DNA of 64,000 nt from Methanospirillum purgamenti (GTDB lineage Archaea > Halobacteriota > Methanomicrobia > Methanomicrobiales > Methanospirillaceae), in NCBI RefSeq assembly GCF_018502485.1, contig NZ_CP075546.1, one strand, 5' to 3'. Positions 26,330 to 36,659 of the stretch are shown here, piece after piece. Made by a program: the position numbers and the translations under genes. The notes below the pieces were generated by a model. The model saw nothing but the letters and a program-made list of their open reading frames with translations, was not told the DNA's origin and made no database searches. Within the stretch, counting starts at the first letter, position 1. Each line of letters begins with the position of its first letter.

Positions 26330-28045
26330 TTATGGATCGTATGAGAGTTTTTTTATTGCCTTTTGAATCTGCTCTTTTGTGCCTATCATATACAGACAAT
26401 CACCCTCCCTGATATCAGTAAAATCCGGTACATCAAGGGTTACTTTCCCGTCCCGGTCGTGGGCAAGGAGAGAGATCCCGGTTTTTTTCTGTAAAAAACC
26501 TGCCTGAAGCGGCCATGTGCAGGTTACCTGTTTTGCAACAATATGCAGGGAATGACTGATGATATGCAGGATCTGAGCGTCATGATAGAGCATCATCCGG
26601 CAGACAGCCTGTGCAATAATTGTCGGAACATAGACCACATAATCGGCTCCTGCTTCGTACATCCGTGGAATCAACTCAGGTCTTGAGCATCGGGAAAAAA
26701 TGCAGATATCCGGACTCGCATGTCGCACCATGAGTGTGGTGAACAGATTTTCTCGGTCGTCATGGGTAACTGCCATGAAAAAACGTGCATTTCGCAGAGT
26801 ATTATCTGCAGATGCAAGAACAGACCGGCTTGTCCCGATTATATCAGCCCTGGTTTTTGGATCATAATCAATACTCACAGAAGAAAGTCCAAGACTCTGA
26901 AAATCACGTTTAATGATGCTTCCCATATCCCCGAAGCCTGCAATAATTGCATGATTGTCAGATCCTGTCCGGGCAAGGAAGGCTCCATGAACCAGCCTGA
27001 ATAACTGGCGGCCCGGACCTATGAAAAAGAGCACCATTGACCGGTCTATTATCATATCTTCCGGAGGAGAGAGGATTACCTCTCCTTTTCTGATGAGGTA
27101 GATAAGTCTGAACTGATAATCCGCTTCAAACCGGAATGATGCAATGGTCTTCCCTTCTGCAACACTTCCGGGTATCACCGGGATACGAACAAACCTGCAG
27201 CTTCCGATGGCAGAAGATGTGTCCTGCAAAATTTTCTGCATGAGAGGGTTTTTTTCCAGGGTATCAGGTTCAGTAGTAAGCAGGGCATGCCGTGCGGTCA
27301 GGGTTCCGACAATAGTCCTGGAGTGCACGAGGACATCGGCCCCACAGAGAGTGAGTAACTGATTCTCTTCGTGAACAGATGTTATCACAATAATTCGTGC
27401 ATCTGTTTTTTTCCTAAGTCCCAGGATCACTTCGGCAGACAGCCAGTCTTCAAGACAGAAAAGGATGTATTTGCAGTCAGGGACTTGTGCATGAATCCAG
27501 GTCTTTTCTTCATCGAACCGGCCAAAAATTACCTGAACCAGACCAGGAAGGGAAATTGTCTCCATCAGGGCATTTTTTTCATCTTCCTCAATGAGAACAA
27601 TATCAACGCCCAGACAATGAATATGTTCCAGCACTTCACGAATTATTGGATTATAACCAAAAATGACCACATGCCCACTACAGGGATAGGTCAGCGTTGC
27701 CGGAGGAACCGGATGGACCTTATTCTGAATGATGGGGGTAATAAAGAGGTTGACCAGCATGAGGAACATAACAACCCCGGATAGCATCATCACCAGAACA
27801 AATATCCATAAAAAGTCATGTGAAAAGGGGAGTAATTCACCATATCCGGTGGTGGTAACCGTCTCAACTACAAAAATAAGAGCCTCAAGGGGAGTTATGG
27901 GATGTGGTTCATACCAGTTATGCATATAAAAGAACAGGATGGTCCAGACCAGAATAATGATTGAAAAAAGAATGAGCGAAAAAAGAACCTGCTTCTCATA
28001 CGATGACTGAATATTTCGAAGAAGGCGTCGCACTGATCGTATCAT
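26330..28045 (-). CDS. Potassium channel with two RCK/TrkA domains
   Basis: 571 residues. Two N-terminal helices flank a pore loop with the K+ selectivity filter 'TVTTTGYGEL' (GYG at 67-69). Two cytoplasmic TrkA_N/RCK units follow (from about 124 and about 345), and a TrkA_C domain closes the protein ('GDCLYMIGTKEQIQKA'). The second Rossmann motif is standard ('IAGFGDMGSIIK'); the first is altered ('VIFGYNPIIREV', lacking GxGxxG) and may not bind nucleotide. This is an MthK/Kch-like ligand-gated channel. It is divergent from the gene at 28087. Confidence 0.93.
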   Translation of the reverse strand: MIRSVRRLLRNIQSSYEKQVLFSLILFSIIILVWTILFFYMHNWYEPHPITPLEALIFVVETVTTTGYGELLPFSHDFLWIFVLVMMLSGVVMFLMLVNLFITPIIQNKVHPVPPATLTYPCSGHVVIFGYNPIIREVLEHIHCLGVDIVLIEEDEKNALMETISLPGLVQVIFGRFDEEKTWIHAQVPDCKYILFCLEDWLSAEVILGLRKKTDARIIVITSVHEENQLLTLCGADVLVHSRTIVGTLTARHALLTTEPDTLEKNPLMQKILQDTSSAIGSCRFVRIPVIPGSVAEGKTIASFRFEADYQFRLIYLIRKGEVILSPPEDMIIDRSMVLFFIGPGRQLFRLVHGAFLARTGSDNHAIIAGFGDMGSIIKRDFQSLGLSSVSIDYDPKTRADIIGTSRSVLASADNTLRNARFFMAVTHDDRENLFTTLMVRHASPDICIFSRCSRPELIPRMYEAGADYVVYVPTIIAQAVCRMMLYHDAQILHIISHSLHIVAKQVTCTWPLQAGFLQKKTGISLLAHDRDGKVTLDVPDFTDIREGDCLYMIGTKEQIQKAIKKLSYDP

Positions 28046-28086
28046 GACCTGATCGAATTCTGCTTTAAAACCATATATATTCGCTC

Positions 28087-28917
28087 ATGGTTCGGGAGGT
28101 ATCGAAATTACTTTACTATCCGCCGATCCAATACAGGAATGTGAATCTCCATATTCTTTCAGCCCTCCTGTTCCTCACCCTCATCATGATGGTACACGGG
28201 GCAGAACACCCCATATATAATCCTGAATCTGATCTCTTCAGGCCCGTATACTCAACACATCTGACCGGACAGATCTCTCCTGAACATCCTATCCGGGTTG
28301 ACCTTGATATCCGTGATAGTGAGACAGGGTTTGTCAGGGTATATGCATGGGGAGAGAATGGAACAGAATGGAACCTGACCGGAGCTGAAGGATATGAAAA
28401 TTTCATCGTCCCTGAGTTCTTTACAGATGTCCAGACCGGATACCCCCGGATTCTGACCCTGAAAAACCTGACCAGTGAGTATCTGCTCCTCGATCCCGGA
28501 CATTATCAGGTTTTTTTTACAGCAGATTCATCTGAGGGATATGCAGAGATCCTGGTCATGTATGTCTATCATGAACAGATTGATGTTGGTATCATCGAAA
28601 ACCAGACCCATTCAGTATTTGAAACATATATCCCTCCCGGTCTTGAACGGGCGATATTTATGACCGAGTCAAGAGAAGGGACCAACCTTGATCTATTTGT
28701 CCAGAAAGGGACGAATCTGCCTGGCTCATATGAAGAATTTTCCTATAATGCGACCGATGAATGCCCGAATTGTTGGTCGCAGGGGATAGAGAATTACCTG
28801 TCAGAGATGCTGGTTCTTGATAATCCCGAGCCGGGCCCATACCTCATGGTTACCAGGGCAACCGGTGGCGATGACTTTTTCTATACCTACTGGGCCGGGA
28901 TAGAAAAAGAAAAATAA
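28087..28917 (+). CDS. Exported protein of unknown function
   Basis: Up to 276 residues with a hydrophobic signal-like segment ending near 'MMVHGAE'. The mature part is beta-rich and contains repeated extracellular-looking motifs ('LDPGHYQVFFTADSSEGYAE', 'NPEPGPYLMVTRATGGDDFF') reminiscent of bacterial pre-peptidase C-terminal domains. No catalytic motif is seen. The start is uncertain: a GTG at 28141 gives a cleaner signal peptide, follows CAGGAAT, and is better placed relative to the TATA-like CATATATATT at about 28072-28081. Confidence 0.75.
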   Translation: MVREVSKLLYYPPIQYRNVNLHILSALLFLTLIMMVHGAEHPIYNPESDLFRPVYSTHLTGQISPEHPIRVDLDIRDSETGFVRVYAWGENGTEWNLTGAEGYENFIVPEFFTDVQTGYPRILTLKNLTSEYLLLDPGHYQVFFTADSSEGYAEILVMYVYHEQIDVGIIENQTHSVFETYIPPGLERAIFMTESREGTNLDLFVQKGTNLPGSYEEFSYNATDECPNCWSQGIENYLSEMLVLDNPEPGPYLMVTRATGGDDFFYTYWAGIEKEK

Positions 28918-28933
28918 TTCTTCTGATTGTTTA

Positions 28934-30835
28934 TTATGATCCTTTCTCTGCATTGTTCGGGAACCGCAAAACATCCATGAGGTAGATATCATAATTCATG
29001 TTATAATCATACACCCAAAATGTCGGAAAATATGACCCGTAAGGCAGTCTGTCCCGCTCGATCACAAGTTCACTCGTAATAAGGAGGGGATCTAAGGAAG
29101 TATACTGCCATCGTGATTCATCACCCAGGAACCGTTCCACGATAACCGGTCTTATGATATCCCCGGTTCTGACGGTGATGGGAATTCTGGAGAATAAATA
29201 TTCCCCGGTTGAGGGGTTGATCTCGTATGGAAAGAGAGCGTATTGAATCGAGCCATCCTGGTTTTGCATAATATTTATTGCGGTCTCACGGGTCTTTGTA
29301 CCCCTAGTAATATTTACAAATCCAAAATATAACTCGGTCCCATTGATATCATTCCCATAATAGGTGTTGTAAAAATACGACCGGTTCCCGGTTCCGGCAT
29401 CAGTCAGGTAAAAGGTTTTATCATCCGGATTTGGAGTATAGATCCCCTGATCGTCAGGATATACCGGATCTGCTTTCATCCCGAATGAATGAGTGAAATT
29501 CGTTACGTCAGGCATCCAGTCGGTCTTTACCATCACCATCTGAATACCCTGATCATCCGTCACCTGGAACGTACCATTCCCAAGACTGGTGATCACTGGG
29601 TTCGATGTGTCAGATGAGACATAAGTGACAAAGTCCTGAGTGAACGAATTCCAGGTAGTATTGCCCTGTTCTGAGGTTGAAAGTCCGGCAATATCCTCCG
29701 GGTGCCTGTTTCGAGGGGAAATTGTTGAGATTCCTGTTGATTTGGGTCGTGAACCATCATTTCGCTGGTAGAGAACTACACGTTCTATTGCCATTTTCAC
29801 CCTGTTTGCTAGATCTGATGATTTATTCATGCACAAATCCAGATTCAATGAGAGATCACCAAGGTCAACTGATACTTCGGTGTCAGTCCGGGGATTATAC
29901 CCAAACCTCTGGGAATTATAATAAGCACTACCAATACCTTCAAACATAGATTTTTGATCTATGTGAGATTTCAGATACAATCCAAGTTGTGAGAGTTCTC
30001 CTTCCAGCTCCGGAAGACGTGTCATATTAATGAGGGACAGAGTCTTTTTCATCGGCTCATGATTCGGATTGTCCATGTATGAGTCGATGACCAGCTTCCC
30101 CCATTCTTCAATCGTTATAGAGGGGGTATCAGAGAGGACCCGAAGAGGGATCTCATAATCCCATCCATGACCAGGCTCAACCTCTTCTGAAACAAGCAGC
30201 AGATGACTAAATGGAGAGATAGCCTGCATGACCTCAAGTGACCCCATCAGACAGGCATCCATCCCGACAAGGTCCCAGGTTATAGAGGACTTTTCCAGGG
30301 CATCAGTTATCTCCTGCATGGTCAGTTGGTCCCAGTTATAATTCTCATCAAAACATAACCCGGCAAGTGAAGCACCATGATCCCAGAAGATAAACAAATT
30401 CCGATCTGACCGGGGGAGATCATTCAGGTATTCAATGAACATAGTCAGCCCTTTCGCATCCCCCATATTCAGGGATGAATCTCTGAAGGCATAGTGGCCA
30501 TTTCCAATGATACCGTCACGATAGTCATCCTGAAGATCCTCCTTGTCTGCTATCGTCATGCCAGACCAGCCCATACTTCGTGCCCCACCGTACGCAATCT
30601 GGAGGTCAATATGCCCTGCATCACTGGATAGACCTGACAATATCTCTTTTATCTCCGCGGTGCCCAGATGTGATTCGGATTCAAGATCACTGCCGACCAT
30701 GTAGAGAGCGATCCGTGTCGTGGGTACTGTAGTCGGAACATCTGCTGCCGATGTTATACAGGTACAAAGGAAAATCAAAAAAAGAAGGGAGATTATCAGA
30801 AATAGAGACCGTAAGAAGTGGGACATAACATTCAT
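28934..30835 (-). CDS. Exported clostripain-family (C11) cysteine peptidase
   Basis: 633 residues. A signal peptide (about 8-31) is followed by a caspase-like clan CD protease domain. The catalytic pair is clear: His153 in 'IFWDHGASLAG' and Cys195 in 'VGMDACLMGSLEV', with 'IALYMVGSDLESES' at the start of the fold. A beta-rich C-terminal half (about 400-633) is of unknown type. Clostripain homologues cut after Arg or Lys. The ATG at 30835 is used; a TTG precedes it. It is divergent from the DJ-1-like gene at 30897 and has a paralogue at 32238-34170. Confidence 0.93.
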   Translation of the reverse strand: MNVMSHFLRSLFLIISLLFLIFLCTCITSAADVPTTVPTTRIALYMVGSDLESESHLGTAEIKEILSGLSSDAGHIDLQIAYGGARSMGWSGMTIADKEDLQDDYRDGIIGNGHYAFRDSSLNMGDAKGLTMFIEYLNDLPRSDRNLFIFWDHGASLAGLCFDENYNWDQLTMQEITDALEKSSITWDLVGMDACLMGSLEVMQAISPFSHLLLVSEEVEPGHGWDYEIPLRVLSDTPSITIEEWGKLVIDSYMDNPNHEPMKKTLSLINMTRLPELEGELSQLGLYLKSHIDQKSMFEGIGSAYYNSQRFGYNPRTDTEVSVDLGDLSLNLDLCMNKSSDLANRVKMAIERVVLYQRNDGSRPKSTGISTISPRNRHPEDIAGLSTSEQGNTTWNSFTQDFVTYVSSDTSNPVITSLGNGTFQVTDDQGIQMVMVKTDWMPDVTNFTHSFGMKADPVYPDDQGIYTPNPDDKTFYLTDAGTGNRSYFYNTYYGNDINGTELYFGFVNITRGTKTRETAINIMQNQDGSIQYALFPYEINPSTGEYLFSRIPITVRTGDIIRPVIVERFLGDESRWQYTSLDPLLITSELVIERDRLPYGSYFPTFWVYDYNMNYDIYLMDVLRFPNNAEKGS

Positions 30836-30896
30836 CAATCAATATGTCATTATACTATTATTTCTTCCTTTTGAGAGCGGCTGAGGTCAGTGATGT

Positions 30897-32237
30897 ATGA
30901 AAAAGATACTCGTACTCCTATTAATTATTCTCCTATCCGGTCAGGGTATGGCATCAGAAACCATATCTGACCCTGCAATACAGGCTCTTGTGGTCATCCC
31001 ATCTGCAGGCTTTGATGAGGATTCTCTCCAGACGGTGATTGGTGAACTGAAAACCTATGATATTGCCTGGACTCTTGCAAGCCCTGACCCAGCGGGTCAA
31101 TTGATTTCTGGCAGAGAGGTGCAGCCAATCAATAATATTCCGGACATGATAACCAATGAGACTGCAATTCTCGTGATCGGCGGGAGTGACATGGATTCTC
31201 TTTTAAATTCAGAACCCCTCACACGGATCATCCAGAATGTGTCCCATGCAGGATCAATCTGTGCCGGGATCGGGAACGGTACACTTGTTTTAGGGAATGC
31301 AGGTATCCTGAACGGAGTGAAAGTATCAGTACCTGATGAAAAATCCCGTGAAAATCTCGTTCAATATGGAGCCATTCCTGATGACTCGGATGGCGTCATA
31401 ACTGATGCCATCATTACTGCACAAGGACCAACCTCGGCACAAACTTGGACGGAGATTATTGTCAGGGAGGTTATCGCCCGTAAAATTACACAGAATTTCG
31501 GGGTATTGTATCTGGGTGACCAGGAGAATGGGAGATCCGTGTATGTTATTCCTGAACGGCTTCGATCAGCAGAAGTATCCGGGATCAGTGATGGTGCAAT
31601 CAATGATGCATGGGCAGGTGAGTCCTTCGGCATCACGGCCCTGAATACATCGGTTCAGATTCCAGTACTGGGGGACTGGATACTGACTATCTCTCCGGAA
31701 AATAACGTATGCCTGCTGTATGAACAGTTTACCGGCGTTACGGTTCCATATGGTTCTGTTGTCTCTATTGAAACCAGTCTCCTCGGGCAAAAAAGAGATT
31801 TCTCAACAAACACTGTTCCAATTGAGGAGATGATCCAGGACATAACCTTCAGGGACGTGTACCAGAATTCGGATGAATACAATGAGTCAAACAAGACTCT
31901 TAGGAACTGGACTATTGAGGTGAATAACACCAATAGTAGTGTAAAAAAATCTGTTGCCCTCCTCTTTGATGACATCAGAATAGCAGAGATCACATGGGAA
32001 GACCTCACCCTTCGTGCCTGTATTGAAGGGAACGGACTTGGAAAAGGAGTACTGGATATCCTGAAGACAAAAGGTGATGAGGATACCAGCCTCGCATATG
32101 ACGAAGAGACGGTTGAGGGAATTGGTTGTTACGAGGTACTACTGAGTGTTGATGCACCAAAAGGCATCACAGCATATCTCACCCTTTTTGGAAAAGAAGG
32201 AGACATTCTTCGGGATAAAGAGATAGTAATTCCCTGA
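30897..32237 (+). CDS. Exported DJ-1/PfpI-like protein with C-terminal extension
   Basis: 446 residues. After a signal peptide (about 1-20) comes a glutamine-amidotransferase-like DJ-1/PfpI domain (about 25-195). It has 'ALVVIPSAGFDEDSL', 'ETAILVIGGSD' and a nucleophile elbow with Cys122 in 'AGSICAGIGNGTLVLG'. Most members of this family are cytoplasmic chaperones or proteases, so export is unusual. The C-terminal 250 residues are beta-rich and unrecognised ('GVLYLGDQENGRSVYVIPE'). It sits between two clostripain genes, suggesting a joint role at the cell surface (inference). Confidence 0.82.
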   Translation: MKKILVLLLIILLSGQGMASETISDPAIQALVVIPSAGFDEDSLQTVIGELKTYDIAWTLASPDPAGQLISGREVQPINNIPDMITNETAILVIGGSDMDSLLNSEPLTRIIQNVSHAGSICAGIGNGTLVLGNAGILNGVKVSVPDEKSRENLVQYGAIPDDSDGVITDAIITAQGPTSAQTWTEIIVREVIARKITQNFGVLYLGDQENGRSVYVIPERLRSAEVSGISDGAINDAWAGESFGITALNTSVQIPVLGDWILTISPENNVCLLYEQFTGVTVPYGSVVSIETSLLGQKRDFSTNTVPIEEMIQDITFRDVYQNSDEYNESNKTLRNWTIEVNNTNSSVKKSVALLFDDIRIAEITWEDLTLRACIEGNGLGKGVLDILKTKGDEDTSLAYDEETVEGIGCYEVLLSVDAPKGITAYLTLFGKEGDILRDKEIVIP

Positions 32238-34170
32238 TCAGCAGGGCACATCCAATCTCTTTCTCTGTCCTTCCGCCCGGTTACCATGAACATCTGTAGC
32301 AACCAGGAAATACTCGTACTCTCCACAGGCCACGGTCTCATAACTGGTAACGATATCCTCATTGAGTTCGAACGGACGGGATGCTACCGGCATCCAGGTT
32401 CTTTCTCCATTTTGATACTGAACAATTGCATATGGAGTAATACCAATCCCTATCATGTCAGAAAGGGAGTATAACCTTCCGGAACGGGCGATGTTGAGGA
32501 CATTCTCTTCATCAGGCCCGAGGTATATAAAGAACAGGGATGTCCGACCGGTTATACTGTCAAATAAGATATCAATGCACACCCATGGCTCATCGGGATC
32601 GTAACTTTTCGTGAGCTTTGTAAATGCATAATATTCCTCAGTCCTGCCATCAATCCTCCGCTGGAAGAATACCGGGATTATCTGAATCTTCCCAGTCTTT
32701 GGATCCTTCAGGTGAAATGCCCTCCCTTTCCAGTCAGGAAGGCCATACTTCCTGGATAGGTTTGTATATGCAGGTTCTGCACCCAGCAGGACGTCGAAAT
32801 CAGGAGTATGACGGTAAAAATTCTATCTGGACTGTGGCATAACTGCTGTCACTCACGTCTGTACCACTTTCAGACTCAATAAGGGCAGGGTTTTCTTTAT
32901 CTGAAAGAACAGACCTGAAAAAGTGTATCAGGAATGAGTACCATTCCTCAGATACTGCAATGGTCGGTGAATATTCAAAAATATGCTCAAGTATCACTTC
33001 CTTATGAACCGGTGAGAAGATAGAAAGACCGGTTGCATATGGCCGGTTCTGCCCGGTGTGATAAAGAACAGCATCGGATACTGACTGCACAAGAGTATCT
33101 GCAGCAGGATGCATGGCAGGGAGTGCATTGCCGATATCACGGGCAAATGAGATGATATCCATGGTATATGATATGAATATCCGCTCATCAGTCTCCAGAC
33201 TCATATACATCTGAAGACCAAATTCCCCGGAATTGGTGAGAATCTCTTCAATGATCCGCTTCTCTTCAGGATTTTTGTATGCATCGTTCAATGAACGGGA
33301 AAATTCATCCAGTGAGCTGATTACTGCAGGAATGGCACCCATATCAATCAGGGAGAGCGTTGCCGGGCTGTTTGGTGCCTGGTATCGGATGTAGCCATCA
33401 ATGATGAGCATACCCAGTTCTTTTGGATCGACTGATGGATTGCTCACCAGCTCATGAGCAATAATGGAGTAATTCCATCCACGTGAAGGCTCTGTCTCTT
33501 CAGATGCTAGGAGGTATCGGGTATTGCCTGACAACGCATCTGCAACCTCTATCGTCCCCATCAGACAGGTATCAAGGCCAATCAGATCAAACGAGATTCC
33601 GGATACGGTCAGAGCGGTTTTCATATCGGTGAGAGGAATATTTCCGGTCTCAAAATTTTCATCAGGGAAAGCCCCCTTGTAAGCTCCCCCATGACCGCTC
33701 ATGATCAGGTATTTCCGTTCTGCATCCTCCCAGGGTTTAAGAAAGGTTAAAAACTCCTGAAATGATTCCTTTGAGCCCATATTATAGTCAGGGTACGAAC
33801 GGGTATACGTATTCCAGGAATCATACCGGCTATTATCCTGATAATCGGCAGTTGCATCAGCAAGAGAATATACCTGCATTCCCCGCCATCCTTCCTTGTC
33901 TGCTCCGCCATATGCGATGATGACCGTCAGGTTGGGATTCCCGTCACCATATCCTTCCCGCATGTCAAGAAGGTTCTGGGTGATGAACCCATAGCCACCA
34001 AGCCGGTTTTCAGATTCGATATCATGCCCGACCAAATAGCAGGCAAGAAGAGTTCCTGTATACCCGGATGTAGGTTCTTCACTATCAGAGGATACCGGGA
34101 ATGCAATCATGGATAATGCCAGGGCTACGAGAAGATAATAAAAAAGATATGAACTACTGGATTCACTCAT
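32238..34170 (-). pseudogene. Second clostripain-family (C11) peptidase, frameshifted
   Basis: The frame from the ATG at 34170 gives a signal peptide and a C11 domain with His160 in 'IMSGHGGAYKG' and Cys202 in 'IGLDTCLMGTIEV', then stops at 32800. Another frame carries on without a gap of homology from 'FYRHTPDFDVLLGAEPAY' to 32238. Removing one base from the five-A run at 32816-32820 joins them into about 643 residues, matching the 633-residue paralogue at 28934. The catalytic domain itself is intact. The start overlaps the stop of the TPR gene at 34167 by four bases, so they were built as an operon. Confidence 0.85.
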
Positions 34171-35183
34171 AATACCGATCCATCAGAGATATTGGTTAAT
34201 CGTTGCCTGACATCGGAGTCGTCCGGATTCAAAACCAGTGCCTGCTCATATGCCTCATGTGCTTCAGGCATCCGCTCCAAATCTTCCAGGAGGAGTCCTT
34301 TTTCCTTCCAGAGAAGGAATGAAGAGGGGTTTGCATCCAAACCTGCCATTATAGCAAGAAGGGCATCTTCCTGCCTCCCTGTTGTATCATATATATCAGA
34401 TATTGCAAGATATGCCTCGATAAACCTGGGGTCCAGAGTTACCGTCTGGTTCAGACTTGTCAGAGCTCCGGATTCATCACCAAGCATAAACCGACTTTTT
34501 CCCCCCCAGTAATGAGCCGACGGTAAATCCGGGTGCAACGTAAGACTTTTCTCGCATGCATGACGGGCATTCTGAAACATACCATTTCCATAGAGGGCAG
34601 CACCATATCCGACCCAGGCAAGAGCATCGGTACTATTTTGTTCCAGTGCCTTCTCATAACTGACAACCGCATCTTCATATTTTTGAAGGGATGTCAGGAT
34701 TGTTCCCTGTAGAAGATACCCCTGCCATGCATCCGGATGACGAAACAGAAACTCTTCAACAGATTCAAGGGCCTGCTCCTGATCTCCGGAACCGGATTGT
34801 GCACGGGCAAGACCCAGCCAGCCGGCTGAGGAATCCGGATCTACCTGCAGAACCTGATCAAATACTCTGGATGCATCGGAAAATGATCCATTCAGAAGTA
34901 AACGCTCCCCATCAGCAAGAAGGCCATCAACCGTACCATCACTCCCGAAGTATCCTGTAGTCAGGGTGCTCAGAACCCCGTTAAAAAGCCCTTTATCTAT
35001 ACTCTCCGCTGAAGAAGAGTTTTCAGAAAGGGTGGACGGAATAACCAGCAGAAGAAGCCCGCAACAAACAAGTATTGCCGCTCTCATCAGCGGAGTATGT
35101 AATCCCGGCATATGACACCAATGAGGAGTCGGAATCATATCGGATAAAAATTTCTTAAAAAGGGGGGTTACTCCTGGGTACAT
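34167..35183 (-). CDS. Exported TPR protein
   Basis: Up to 338 residues. A hydrophobic segment ('AAILVCCGLLLLVIPSTLS') marks a signal peptide or anchor, then seven TPR units fill the rest (about 88-330). Several starts are possible: the ATG at 35183 (overlapping the upstream stop), 35138, 35111 or 35087; the last gives the most typical signal peptide. Lies between the PsbP-like/TPR gene and the second clostripain gene with overlaps on both sides, so all three are probably translated together. Confidence 0.83.
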   Translation of the reverse strand: MYPGVTPLFKKFLSDMIPTPHWCHMPGLHTPLMRAAILVCCGLLLLVIPSTLSENSSSAESIDKGLFNGVLSTLTTGYFGSDGTVDGLLADGERLLLNGSFSDASRVFDQVLQVDPDSSAGWLGLARAQSGSGDQEQALESVEEFLFRHPDAWQGYLLQGTILTSLQKYEDAVVSYEKALEQNSTDALAWVGYGAALYGNGMFQNARHACEKSLTLHPDLPSAHYWGGKSRFMLGDESGALTSLNQTVTLDPRFIEAYLAISDIYDTTGRQEDALLAIMAGLDANPSSFLLWKEKGLLLEDLERMPEAHEAYEQALVLNPDDSDVRQRLTNISDGSVL

Positions 35184-36619
35184 GTAGGAACAGGGGAGAC
35201 CTCCGGATATACCGAACTGCTGCTGCCCTCTCCGGATGATCCTTTTAATTCCGACAGGAAGGAGATATAATCCCCGTTGTCCGGTGCCAGGTCCACAGCT
35301 TTTTGTGCTGCTGCAATTGCATCCGGAACAGGTGCCCCGCTATCATAGAGAATTTTTGCCTTGAAATAATAATCAGAAGCCAGATACTGCGGATCATCAT
35401 GTGCGATGACAAACTCAATCGATTCAAGGGCATCCTGGTAGTACTTCAGATACCCTTCGATCTGTGCTTTTAATGTGTAGACGGTAGCCATCTGATAATC
35501 ATTGGCAGAACCGGTTGCTGCTGATATCGCGTACTTCACCTGTTCAAGTGCCTCTTCTTCCCGACCATCATACCCGTGATAGAGGACTTTTGCATACCCG
35601 TATAAGGCACGGAAATCAGATGAGTCGATCTCTAATGCAGTCTTGAAATTCTGCTCAGCCTGCTTATACTGCTTTTTCATCAGATAATCCAGCCCGTCAT
35701 CAATGAGCTCTTCAATTTCTCCTCCTGAACTGACCGGAACCGTTATAGGAGTCTGGTATGGCTGAACCGTTGGCATCATCGTCGGTGCCATGGTATAGCC
35801 GGGCATCATTCCCTGAGTCGGCATTGCTGTTGGCTGAGGATACTGCTGGTACTGAGGATAGGAGTATCCATAGGGATCATACCCGGTGTATTGCGGAAAC
35901 TGGCCGGCGTTCTGATAGGGAAGCTGATATCCGGATGACCCGTCCCAGCCATACGAATAGGGATACCAAGCATACTCACTGTCATCATATATCGGCATCC
36001 CAAAGACATCATACACGGTACCCGGGTAATAGGTGTATCCAGGATAGTACTTTTCTTCTGCATCACGCTCAATGAACCGGAATGACTCAAGCATTGGATC
36101 AATTAGCGTTTTTTCCGAATTAAACAGATCTGCGCGGTTTTCATACATCATGGAGAATGATCTGCCGTCTTTTACGGTTGTAATCGTGTATGTTCTGACC
36201 GGAGTATCGTTCCTGACCCACTGGTAATCAAGGAAGAAGGCATCAGCATCACCAAGCACTTCTGCCCCGCTTGATACCACCGTTCCTTCAGGGAGGAGGG
36301 AGACAGACGAAACCAGGTCAGAGGTGAGATCTTCCAGCTGCTGATCGGTCTTTCGGACCACGATAGTAATCATCGTGATATTTTGCGGAGTCTGGACCGC
36401 TAATTCCCTCGTATCTGCATCTGCAGCATACACAAGAGATGCACCCTCCGGATAGTCAAAGGAAAACCCGGCGGTTGTATCGTTATAGGTAAGATACGAG
36501 ATTTCATCAGCGGTACTGATTCCGCTAATCATCACCATCAGAAGCAGGGTAATGATGATCGAATAGAGATGAGAAGGTGATCCCATACTTGAATATAGCC
36601 TAAAAATGTTTTTAGTCAT
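35168..36619 (-). CDS. Exported PsbP-like/TPR protein with Tyr-Pro-Gln-rich linker
   Basis: 483 residues in three parts. After a signal segment (about 18-37) comes a roughly 145-residue domain ('YNDTTAGFSFDYPEGASLVY' onwards) that resembles the PsbP/DUF1795 fold. Then a low-complexity linker (about 200-300) very rich in Tyr, Pro, Gln, Gly and Met, and last a TPR block (about 305-465). Low-complexity Tyr/Gln linkers often mark surface or assembly proteins. It opens a minus-strand run that continues into the TPR and clostripain genes. Function unknown. Confidence 0.8.
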   Translation of the reverse strand: MTKNIFRLYSSMGSPSHLYSIIITLLLMVMISGISTADEISYLTYNDTTAGFSFDYPEGASLVYAADADTRELAVQTPQNITMITIVVRKTDQQLEDLTSDLVSSVSLLPEGTVVSSGAEVLGDADAFFLDYQWVRNDTPVRTYTITTVKDGRSFSMMYENRADLFNSEKTLIDPMLESFRFIERDAEEKYYPGYTYYPGTVYDVFGMPIYDDSEYAWYPYSYGWDGSSGYQLPYQNAGQFPQYTGYDPYGYSYPQYQQYPQPTAMPTQGMMPGYTMAPTMMPTVQPYQTPITVPVSSGGEIEELIDDGLDYLMKKQYKQAEQNFKTALEIDSSDFRALYGYAKVLYHGYDGREEEALEQVKYAISAATGSANDYQMATVYTLKAQIEGYLKYYQDALESIEFVIAHDDPQYLASDYYFKAKILYDSGAPVPDAIAAAQKAVDLAPDNGDYISFLSELKGSSGEGSSSSVYPEVSPVPTCTQE

Positions 36620-36659
36620 TTGGATCTGTCAGACATTCCAAAAGGAAAAAACAGGTAAA

